Shown: positions 33,146 to 44,300 of the stretch, one piece after another
Position numbering within the stretch: position 1 is the first letter of the stretch
Layout of the letters: each line of letters starts with the position of its first letter
Position numbers and translations under genes: made by a program
NCBI GenBank assembly: GCA_963576735.1
Contig: OY755177.1
Coordinates: 8,184,001-8,248,000 of the forward strand
Length of the DNA stretch: 64,000 bases
DNA from: Bedellia somnulentella
Lineage: Eukaryota; Arthropoda; Insecta; Lepidoptera; Bedelliidae
Direction of reading: 5' to 3'
Notes under the pieces: model-generated
The model's database searches: none
Seen by the model: the letters and a program-made list of their open reading frames with translations, nothing else
Told to the model about the DNA's origin: nothing

Positions 33146-36062
33146 TTAGGGAGAAACACAACCATACATAATTCCTAATTCTTTTTTTTGCGAGACAATG
33201 AGCCATCTCCGCAACTTGTTTTTAAAAGTATGAATTGTTTGGGCGTCTCTTACTGGCGGTGGTATGTCGTTCCAACACTTGGATGCTGCCAGTTTAAAGC
33301 AGCCCTTTGTCTTGGTAAGGTTGTGTTTCGGTAGTAGCATATTGTTATGACGCTGTCGATTGGAAAATATAAGTTTATTATATAAATATTTCGGCATTTC
33401 TCTTTTAATAATATTATATATACAACAAGAGAGCCTGAGTTTTCTTGTGTATTTCATATTTAGAATGTCTTTCTCTATTAAATAAGGTGTTATATGTTTC
33501 CTTCTAGGTATATTATAGCAATAACGCATACAAGCATTTTGCACGCGTTGTATTTGCTTCTCGGTTTTTTTCTGTAAACACGGGCCATATACGGTATCAC
33601 AGTAGCCTAGCTGCGACAACACTAAACTTTCACATAATCTGAATCGGATGGCAGGACTAATGAAAGATCGTATCTTATACAGACTACTAAGCGCTGCAAA
33701 ACTTTTGGATATTTTTAAATCTATGTGCTTATTAAAGTTTAAACATTCATCCATATATAAACCTAGGTTTCTAACACAGTTCTGAAACGGAACATCAGTA
33801 CCATCAACTATAATGGAAGGGTTAAGGTTTTTGATTTTTTCCACCTGATTAGCTGTGCCACAAATTAAAGCCACAGTTTTGTGGGGGTTAATGATGAGGT
33901 GATGTTGTTTGGACCAATTGACGATACATTCCAGGTCTCTATTCAACCTATTTAAACCGCTAATCAGTCCCTCACTATTTGTAGAAAGGTGAACGTATAT
34001 TTGAGTATCATCAGCATACAAGTGGTATTGAGAGTTTTTAATCACCTTCGTTATGCTGGCCGTATAAACAGAAAAAAGAGTCGGACCAAGTATGGATCCC
34101 TGGACTACTCCACGTGATACAGGCAGTGGTTTTGAATATTTGGTATTGCCACTCGCATCCATGGTTTTAACTACTTGTGTTCTACAAGAGAAATACGAGG
34201 TAAACCAACCACAAGCTGCCTGTGAGAAACCAGAGGCTCGCAATTTCGAAACTAAGAGGGGGGGAAATATACTATCAAAAGCGCGCGAATTATCGAGTAG
34301 TACCAATATAGAAGCGTCACCTCCATCTGAAGCGGAGAGTACATCATCAACAATATTCAGAAGAGAAGTGGTAGTGCTATGTCCTGTACGGAAACCTGAT
34401 TGCATTGACGGAATTACATTAAATAGTTCTAAGTGTTTCAAAATCTGCTTTAAAACTATCTTTTCCAGAATTTTTGAAATAGCCGGAAGTATACCTATTG
34501 GTCTAAGGTCCTTAAGTTGATCAATTGTGCTTTTTTTAGGTATTGGGGTGACAACCGAGCATTTCCAAGCCTCGGGGAAAGTACTTTCTATCAAGGATTT
34601 GTTTATTATTGTCGTAATCGCGTGTAGAGAATAAGGTAAAGTCAGTTTTAACATGTTCATCGAGATTTGATCTGCACCCTCAGACCCAGAGAGACATCTT
34701 TCGATATGGCGGGATACCTCTGATTCAGATGCCTCAACAAAACAGAATTCTGGTGTGCTACTAATGGTGTTAATCCTAACTCTCTCACTCGTTTCAGCCG
34801 TCTCAGATATCGACACGTCAATGGGGGGAACACTATCTAAAAAGAAGCGATTGACTATATCCGGATTCGATAAATGTTGTGGTATTATTGACCTACAAGT
34901 TGGTTTTATAACTCTATTTAAATGTTGCCACATTTTTTTTGGGTTCGAAGAATTTTTATTTACATAAGTCTCAAAATAATGGTGCTTTTCTGACTTCATT
35001 GCCGAATTAACTAAGTTACGGATATCCCGATAGTACCTATATGAACTTTCCGTTTTATTCTTTTTCGCTACCTCATTAGCTTCGTCACGGATTTTCCTCA
35101 TTTGCCTTATATTGTAGGTCATCCAAGGGACAGGAGGAGACCTAAAGACTTTACGGCGAATGGGGGCAAAGTGATCGTACAAATCAATGATTAGCCAATT
35201 GAACATAGCCACCATATCGTTTATATTTTTATAATCCTGAATTAGGTCCCAGGGTGTGTACTGAGCTGCGTGTGAAATTAACTCTATGTTATCAGCAATT
35301 GGACGATACATAACAACGCGTGGCGGCGATTTTTTTAATTTAAATGAGAACTGAGCAATAACCATGCCGTGATCACTGAGAGCATCGTTATGGATCACAT
35401 TAATTGAGATCGGCTTACAGTTTTCCCTTGTGAATATCACATCTAGAAGCGTGGTGCTTGTAGGAGTAATACGAGTTGGTTGATTTACTATTTGTACAAG
35501 TCTATGCGCAGAGATTACCGGCTCAAAACATAAGGGAACAAAAGTGTTCTTACAGTCACCCAAGAGACAATTAACATTGAAATCTCCTAGAAGAAAAATG
35601 TTGTCATATTTCGGCCCAAAGACTGTTAAGGAGTCTTGCAGACTGTCTATGGCTTTGGTGGTATTTAGTGAATGGGGTCGATAGAAAGTTCCTATGACTA
35701 TTTTAATATCGGAGAGAAGGACCTCTAACCATAATTGTTCCAGATCAATTCCGAGATGTTCTAATTTACGTCTCTGTATGTCGCTGCGAATATAAATACC
35801 AACACCTCCACCGCGGCTATATTTTCGTGGAATGTGTATGAAATCATACCCATTAATTAATCGAATAGCATCCTATATCAGAGTCCTGGCGCAACCATGT
35901 TTCATTAAGGCAGAGTATGTCGAGCTGGTTATCTTTCACCATTTCTAACAGTTCATCCCATCCGGTGTTTATGGATTGAATGTTCAATAATCCTAGAGTG
36001 AATTGTTTTGTTTTCGGGTTACTAATTTTATTAACACCCAGCGAGTTCATTTTAGAGAGCAT
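33146..36062 (-). CDS. LINE-B ORF2: endonuclease-reverse transcriptase with one frameshift
   Basis: The N-terminal piece (36062 down to 35853) starts the APE-type endonuclease with LGLLNIQSIN and CLNETWL (catalytic Glu). Near 35860-35870 the frame changes, and from there the reading frame is open to the stop at 33146. The continuation shows GGGVGIYIRSD, FLLGDFNVN, LSDHGMV (catalytic His), then a reverse transcriptase with LRPIGILPAISKILEK, LVLLDNSRAFDSI, VVQGSILGPTLF and the YADD box at 34007-34018. It is a CR1/Jockey-group enzyme for target-primed reverse transcription. Only one lesion was seen, so the copy is young or the shift is a sequencing error. The usual Phe/Leu in the first RT motif is Asn (LLDNSRAFD). 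Confidence 0.88.
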
Positions 36063-36588
36063 AACGGAATGATATTTGTAGGAGGCTGACAGCAGATAGA
36101 TAAAGCAGTAGAATTATAAGCTATTCGCAGGTAACCGATGTTTATGTAAAGATGGTATGGGATAAAAAGTAATAATTCTGTTAGATGTATAAATAATAAA
36201 TTAATAATTAATAATATAATAATAAATAAATTATAGTTAAGGTTGCTAATTATAATATTAATATTATATTTTTTTGAAATAATTATCTGAGAGACTTGAA
36301 AATAATATCTGCGAAAACATTCTTCACATATATAATGCACTTTAGGAAATAAATCAGTGAAACAGTTCGCCCACAATCGGTAGAATATAATACGTATACA
36401 GCCATAAAAATAAATTTTCAATGTGAACTTATTCGCATTTTGCTCACGAACGGAGTACATACAAATTCGATGAAGACTATAAAATATTATCAACATGTGA
36501 TTGTTTATAACAGTTAACGCAGGACTCAAAAGTAACAAATACAAATACATATAAGACAAAAAGATAAAAAGCACTATATACCAGTTAC

Positions 36589-37365
36589 TCATAAAAAAAT
36601 CTTTGTTAATTCAGTGTCGGTATGAACGGCAATCGCGGCCGATCCATCATCTTTACGAACGTAGGTTCGACCATCTCTGGTCCACACATACTTCCAATTG
36701 TGTTTCTTCTTTTGCTCACGTGCCTTTCCGTGTATAACCCTGTTATGTTTCGTGAGCCGTTCATTGATATAAAACACAGTGGTTGGATGCTCTGGTAGAC
36801 CTAGGTCGGAGGTGGTGGTGCCACGTCGTACTCTCGCATTCTTGATGAAGAGGTCACGAAGCGCGCGCCGCGCCAGCCGCACCACGATGGGGCGCGCGCG
36901 GTGCTGCGGCCCGCTCGCGTCGGTGGCGGTGATCCGGCGCGGCCCCACTCGCCTCACATCCACCAAGTCGCGCTCCTCCAACGGTACTTGTAGTTTTTTC
37001 GCGACATTAAGTACGATGTGTCCCACTGACTCCCCGGGGAACTCGGGAATCTCCGAGATCTCAATGTCATTTCTTAGTACGTCCTGATCACGATCGTTTA
37101 TTAATAGTTCTAAACTTTTCACAGAGTCTAATACGTTATTAGGACATCCTGATTGTTCCTTCAGTTTTTTCAGTTCTTCCATTAACCGCTTATTTTCGTT
37201 CTCTACTGCTATAAGACGGCCGTTATAGGTCCCTATCTCAGTTCTTAATGTATTGAGTTGACTAGTTAATTCGCCTATTTCTTTTCTGATATCATTATTG
37301 ATGGAGTGTCTGAATTCCGTAAACTGAGTATGCAGCACGGATTTAAGCATTTCCACAGTAAGCAC
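36589..37365 (-). CDS. LINE-B ORF1: coiled-coil nucleic-acid-binding-type protein, 258 aa
   Basis: A coiled coil at about residues 10-75 (for example ENENKRLMEELKKLKEQ), then an FP-like globular part with DIEISEIPEFPGESV and KLQVPLEERDLVDVRRVG, and a basic C-terminus (REQKKKHNWKYVW). The middle (about 36830-36980) is GC-rich, unlike the rest of the element. It is expected to bind LINE-B RNA. The start is 22 bp from the assembly gap, so an earlier start cannot be excluded. Confidence 0.8.
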   Translation of the reverse strand: MLTVEMLKSVLHTQFTEFRHSINNDIRKEIGELTSQLNTLRTEIGTYNGRLIAVENENKRLMEELKKLKEQSGCPNNVLDSVKSLELLINDRDQDVLRNDIEISEIPEFPGESVGHIVLNVAKKLQVPLEERDLVDVRRVGPRRITATDASGPQHRARPIVVRLARRALRDLFIKNARVRRGTTTSDLGLPEHPTTVFYINERLTKHNRVIHGKAREQKKKHNWKYVWTRDGRTYVRKDDGSAAIAVHTDTELTKIFL

Positions 37366-37387
37366 GTCCCCTCCCGACCTATGGCCC

Positions 37388-37587
37388 NNNNNNNNNNNNN
37401 NNNNNNNNNNNNNNNNNNNNNNNNNNNNNNNNNNNNNNNNNNNNNNNNNNNNNNNNNNNNNNNNNNNNNNNNNNNNNNNNNNNNNNNNNNNNNNNNNNNN
37501 NNNNNNNNNNNNNNNNNNNNNNNNNNNNNNNNNNNNNNNNNNNNNNNNNNNNNNNNNNNNNNNNNNNNNNNNNNNNNNNNNNNNNNN
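37388..37587. other. Assembly gap, exactly 200 N
   Basis: A second placeholder gap of the same round length. It hides the LINE-B 5' end and its insertion flank. Confidence 0.99.
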
Positions 37588-37689
37588 AGCAGCAGTTAAA
37601 AGAAATCTTAGTTCGAAAGCCTATTACAATGTCAATGATTACATTAATGATGATGTGGCTTGGTGTCATCAGGGCTCTGTGCAGGATGT

Positions 37690-37885
37690 TTCCGGGCTAA
37701 CACCAAAATTGTAATGGACGTTAAAAAAAGATGTGTGTTGACGAGTTTCTTACGGGTTCTTCTCTCAACAAAACACCTTCCGAATCCGAAGTAAACTTAG
37801 TATTAAGTTAAAATTTGACGTTCAAAAAACAAAGATTTATCTTTTTATTTTGAAATAAATGATTATTTTATTTTATTTTTATTTT
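37690..37885 (+). mobile_element. LINE 3'-end fragment
   Basis: GTTGACGAGTTTCTTACGGG, CCTTCCGAATCCGAAGTAAA, TTTGACGTTCAAAAAAC and GAAATAAATGATTATTTTAT form the 3' UTR tail of a non-LTR family also present at 4290-4440. 5'-truncated. Confidence 0.75.
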
Positions 37886-38345
37886 ATAACTCTCAAGCAC
37901 TGGTTACCCCTTCTTTTATAATCTACTAATTAAGAATATGTATTTATGTAAATATAAGTGTTTTTGTAATCTTTAGAGGAACTCTTATTAAAACACCAAC
38001 AGATGGTCACCCTACTTAAAACGAGACACAGCTATCGTAACTAGGTAGCCATTATTGTTTAGGACACTTTTGGACGACAGTGCGCGTTCCTGTTTAAATA
38101 GTACTTCCATGGATTCAACTCAAAAGTCTGGCAACACTAATTTGAAATGATGTAGCGTCAATTATAGTGTCAATCAAAGTAAGGTCAGTGACAGCCATAT
38201 CAATATCAATAATATAAATTATGGAATTGTGATGTGAACCAAATGTGAACGCTATTTGCTTTATCAAAACAATAATAAACAAGTTATGTTTTCACATTTC
38301 TTTTATAACTAACAAGAAAGAAGATTGATAATTATCCATACCAAG

Positions 38346-41300
38346 ATGTCGAATGAAAATTTAGCTGACCAACCATCAAATTCAACAAGTGCAATTGATT
38401 CTTTCGAAAATTATGAAAAACAAGTAAGATTGGGTATATATTTAGTTTTTTTAGTTTTGTAATGAATGGTGTTAAAAACAATCATAGTTATTGTATGGAA
38501 AGATTATAGTCCATTACTCTTTTTTATGATAAATCGCTTGTTGCTTACGCGACAGACGTGATGTTTTTTATAGTAACTTGCGGTCGAGCAAATCGCTTTC
38601 TCTATTCTTGATTGCATTTTAGTGGGTGGAACCTAAATTGTAGTAAGCCGAATGAACTCCCTCTGTAATATTTGTAAGCTAAATTTCATATAGAATCATT
38701 ATCCCTTTTTGTAACTAATTATTGATATGTTAAGAGTATATTTTTTTTTTATATTTATGATGATGAATTTATATATTTATTAGTTGATTATTCAAATATA
38801 TTATATGATATTTCAAATGAATTTTACAAAATAAGAGTAATTTGTGTTAGCTAAAGGCTGTTTTATCTTTATCTCTTAGAATTTACATAAATATTATGGA
38901 ATTTGTGCTTTTAAAATCATAGATGAACAAATAAGCATGAAGTTATGGGCATTTGCCTAACACACTCCATTCAAATGGAACACCAATGATAAGTGATCAG
39001 AGAAATACTGTAAATATTAAACACTAAACTATTACAGTAAGACAATAAACTATTATTTATTGATTCATTTAATTAATATTGGTTGTGGTGTGTAGTGCCA
39101 GCTTAGAATAGCACTACCCCATTACTTCCCGTGGGTATACATGCCAATTCATGCCCCAAGGATGGTATTTTAAGGAAAAGTGTCATCATAAGCACATTTT
39201 GGAAGATGTGCAGTGTAAATACACAAGATATAAAGTGGGCCTATTTAGTTATTGATTCATCTATCAATTACATCTTAAACAGTTTTTTTTCAATAACATG
39301 TATAATTAATTGTTTTTTTATGTTACATGAATATTGTGAACCTCTGTATTATTTTACAGGACTCATTAATAAAGCATATTGATATTTCAATAGTGGAATC
39401 AGAGAAGAGAGCAAATGGAACACTGCATGTGCGTGACCATTACACCGTGTACCTTATAGATGTTAAGTAAGCATTTTTATCTGTTAATATAAAATTGTAG
39501 CAACATAAAAGAGAATAATTCATTTACTCCCCTATTTTAACTTTGGATTATAATTATTTAATTTCTTTAACTTCTTCAAGGATGTTTTTTGTAATAACCC
39601 AACTTAGTAGTTGATTGATTGTGGTTTGTATGCCTACTTAGAATAGCACTACCCTAGTATGGGGCTAACAAGTGGTTGTTCGGCAATGCGGCTGGAGATC
39701 CATCACCCATCATACTTTATTTTTACATGCTTAGAATGTCACTACCCCTTTCTACTCACGGGTGTCGTAAGACAAGCCATGGCCACCCCTTTTTGGGATT
39801 TATAGCTGTGTCTATATGTATATGAGTATAAGTAGTATAAGATTTAAACAATACAAATTATTTTGCAGAGTCACTGATCCAGAATATACTAGAATACAAA
39901 GTAAAATAAATACTATATGGAGAAGATACACTGAATTTGAACAAATACATGATTATTTACAAGTTAAATATCCTCATGTAATAATTCCCCCTCTTCCTGA
40001 AAAAAGGGTAAGTTTGGAATCATACACACACTCACGCCTGAAATACTATTATCATACTGCAAACACAATACTACTATATAGGGAGCTAGAGAATGGAAAT
40101 CTAGCACTAGAACCTAATAACTAGAAAGGAGTAAAGGTGATAGGTTCATAATTATATTTTTCCAATGACCATACCTTGAGCCATCATTTAGTTATTAGAT
40201 TATGTGATCCTATCATCCTTTATTTGACCAAAAAAAACCACATAACTTTGGAATTCATAAAACTGATTAATGTTAATTTCAGAAGCTCTGCTTACCCCAT
40301 TTTGAGATTAATATTTGATAACATTGAAGGAAATAAACCGGATTACATATTAGGTTAATAAAAAATGTTAATGGATAACATGCAACTCTCAATGTAGTCC
40401 GAAATAATGGTTTCTCACTAGTTACTCAGTCAAATTAAAGTTATATATATGAATATTTAAATTCTACTTCAGTAAATAGATTAGTTTCTTACTTAGTTAT
40501 CCAAGCAAAACGCAATTGACACATGGTGTTCAAAAGTATTAGTACCTGTGCCCATTCAATATACCGCTTGTATGTTTAAGTTTTGAGTGTTATGTTTTAT
40601 TTTAGGTACTATATGCGTGGCGTAAATCAGACACCACAGACCCTGAATTCGTGGAGAGACGTCGCGCGGGGCTCGAGAACTTCCTACTAAGAGTGGCGTC
40701 ACATCCCTCACTATGCTTTGATGACCAGTTCTTCAACTTCTTGCAGCAAGAGCATGGCTGGAGAGAAACTATCACTGATACTGGTATGAAATAATCTATT
40801 AGCTTAGTTGCATACATATATTAAAATAATTATTCCCACTGTTAGGTAGGTATTTATAATTTTATACTATCCTGGCAAACCTCTCGAACTTAGTTTCGAT
40901 TGATAATCCATTTTATAAATGCTCTTTTATTCCTCTCACTTCAGACGCCTACCTTTTGCCTTTATTTGATCTAAAGACATCCTCTGTTGTCGTTGCGTCA
41001 ATACTTACATTATTATGCACATTCGATCACCTATAGATTAACCTTTGATAGTATGTAATAATTTGTATACATATTATTGTTTTGAGGTAAAAGTTATAGG
41101 GTAATAGATAGATTATTTTGCGCACGGTTAGTATAGGTTGTTTTCTTATAGAAAATAAATTATGAATTAGATTCTTATGAGCTTTAATTTAAGTGATTAT
41201 ATGCATATGAAACTCAGCAGTATTTGATAATAAAGTAATAGCTAATTATATGAAGGAAAAAGTTTTTTGTTTTTATCTTGACCTAGTAGTGCACTGTTTG

Positions 41301-44300
41301 GAAATGATATTTAATGATTATTTTTTTGTGTTCACAGGTTATTTACTACTGGCGGAAAATAAATTTAAATCTCTATCTTTATCAATGAGATTAAAAAAAC
41401 CGAATCCTGAAATAGAAACAGTTAAACACTATGGAAAGCAATTGGAAACTAATTTAGGAAATTTCCTTCAGCACAGGTAACATTTTATAAACCTACAGTA
41501 TTACAAAAATATTACAAAGGTGCCTTTAACTCCACACAAACCTTACCTATTAATCGCTAATCATCTTTACTGTTTCACTCACAGATAAATTTAAGTAATC
41601 TTTATTACTGTTTTTAAAGACATAATTGGCATTATAATATAGTTACAACATAAATTGTTACCAAAAAGGAACAATTTATTACATTTACTTCAGCTATCTT
41701 TTGAGAAACATCTCAAAGAAATATAATTCAGTAAGGGTAAAGATTTTTAGTAGTTAGTTAACCTTATAATTAACTTTTTTTTTCTTCCCCTTCACTTACA
41801 CTAATATCATAATGACCATTGCTTTAACGATTTTTGTGCGTTAACTTTAAATGAATGAGATAATATTGAATCAAAACTCATATTCATAAATATTCATAAA
41901 CTCAAATTCATATCTGACATATTATGGGACAAGCAAATTTCGCAACCATCAAGAGAATTGTTGTATATTTAAAGCAAGAAGAAGATATAAAATGAGTTAG
42001 TTTCAAGCCAAGTACTTCATCAAGATACCTATATTCAAGATTCTTCATGAATAGAACACAAAGACTTGAGTATATATGATACTTACTTAACTTCCATTGA
42101 GGTTCACAGACAGAGACTATTGACTGTCCCATTCAAAACCTCTGGAGCCTTTTCAGACCACAGCCTCTTTATTTAAACTAGACTTTTTTCTTTATTTTAG
42201 ATCAAAAATAATAGAGAAGAGATATACGTTATGTAAACTGCATGCACAGTTTGGAAAGCTGTTTAGTGAGTGGAGTGTTATCGAGAAAGAAATGGGCGAT
42301 GGATTGCAAAGAGCTGGACATTATTTTGGTGAGACTATTATATTTTACAACATTGAAATTTTATTAAGATATAGGGTCTTTTTAGAGATTTCAAATCTAC
42401 AAGTCTCATTCTTTAACATCTTCAATATGATTTTGACTTTATCGACACAAACATTAAAGCCATCTCAGCCAGCTTATGCCATCCCAAAAGTTTGTGTAAT
42501 ATGGCTAGAATGATAACGTAAAATAACTTTGGATTGTCCCAACGTACCATCATATTGCACTCGGAAAACGGGTGTTAGTAGATGCAAAGGCGAGTGTAGA
42601 CATATGGTCATTTAAGTTCTGAGATGATATGTCATCAGTTTCAAAATTGATTCGATAGAGTATCATGCGGCGAAAATGTTAACTTTTTACGTTAGGTAGG
42701 AATCTATGTATTTTATGTGTAAATATGTCATGGTATTATGTTTAGTTTATTTGAGTATTGCGATAATTTAACCTGCTGAAATTTAATAAGAAACCTACCC
42801 ATTAAAGTATTTCATTATACCAGATTCGATAGCGGACAGCATCGACTCAGTGGCCGAAGACGAAGAACAGCTAGCAGACCAGTTCAAAGAATACCTGTTC
42901 TACGCGGCCGCGTTGCAGCACCTGTGTAGCAACCACGAGGCCATGCAGCTGGCGTTGGAGACGGCGGAGGATACGCTCACTAGCAGGTGCGTTAGGAAAT
43001 GATATGAGTTCTTTGAATATAGTAGGAAAACAGAGATGATGGATACTAGTTATTAGAGCATTCCTTAAATACAGCAGGCACTTAGGATGAATGATGTTAA
43101 TCGGTGAAAGAAATTAGTAGGCCACGCGGATGGAAAGAATGAAGATACTTTATCTAACAGGTATGTTAGTAAATTCTAGGGGATTCTTTAAAAAATGTGT
43201 TGTGTCGGTTTAGAATACCACCTGGTAGCAACCACGAGGCAATGTAACTTGCACTAGAGACGGCTCAAGGTACTTTGACTAATAGGTTTGTTGGCATATA
43301 CTACGAAATTCTGAAAAAGCTCATTAGGCTTAGAATAGCACTACCCCTAAATTCAATAGCAGCGTCTATTCAGTAGACGAAGAACAGCTAACAGACCAGT
43401 TTAAAGAATACCTGTTCTAAGCGGGCGCTTTGCAGCACCTGTGTAGCAACCACGAGGCGATGCAGCTAGCATTGGAGACGGCGGAGGATACGCTCACTAG
43501 CAGGTGCGTTGGGGATACAATCGATTATTTTAATTTAGCAGGAGCATAAAATTCTTTGATGAACAGATATTTCAGGAAATACTACGAGATTATTTTAATA
43601 TAGCAAGTATGAAGAGAGGATAGCTAAATAATAAATACTAATGTATTTAGTAGATATCAGCAGGTCAGGACGAGCTAAAGATACTTTGACTAACAAGTAA
43701 CCCACTTGATCTAGGCTTTCCTAGTTTAAGCTCTTCTCCTCTTTTCTCCATATCCCATCAACATATTTGTTATTGCTTCAGAAACACGGAGCGCGCCCGA
43801 GCGGCGGCGGGCAAGGCGGGTCTGATGGCGCGGCTGTTCGGCTCCACGGACCCGGACATCGTGCGCGACCAGAGCACGCGCGCGCTCGACGCCAAGATCA
43901 GCACCGACCAGGACAATATACTGCGCGCGCAGACCGAACTACAGTTAGTGATGGCTTTTATATATCGAATTGAATGCCAATGAGAGGCAAAAAATGTGCT
44001 GTTGGATGATGTGAGTGAAAGTTCTTTCTTCCGAAAGAATGAATGTTGCAAAAGAACGAAAGTTGTGAAAGAGTGAAAATAACGATAGAATGAAAGTTGC
44101 AAAGAATCAAAGTTGCAAAAGAATGGAAGGTTCGAAAAAATGAATGTTGCGAATAGTATGTTGAAGTGACTATGCCCAATGGCGGCGGCAAGGCCGGTCT
44201 GATGGCGCAGCTGTTCGGCTCCACGGACCTGACATCGTGCGCGACTAGAGCACGCGCGCGCTCGACGCCAAGATAAGCTCCGACCAGGATAATATAGAAT

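Larger units (their letters stand above)
32519..37387 (-). mobile_element. LINE-B: second two-ORF non-LTR retrotransposon, 5' end in gap
   Basis: On the minus strand: ORF1 (36589-37365), a 526-bp AT-rich spacer, ORF2 (36062 down to 33146, one frameshift), a 3' UTR of about 600 bp, and an (ATT)n tail at 32519-32546 that marks the 3' end. The 5' UTR runs into the N gap. It differs from LINE-A in both ORFs. The tail borders the gypsy-type remnant, so LINE-B probably inserted into its 3' region. Confidence 0.88.

Noticed and set aside
36047..36592. 181-codon open frame between LINE-B ORF1 and ORF2
   Set aside because: Extremely Ile/Leu/Tyr-rich reading of an AT-rich spacer; overlaps the starts of both real ORFs.
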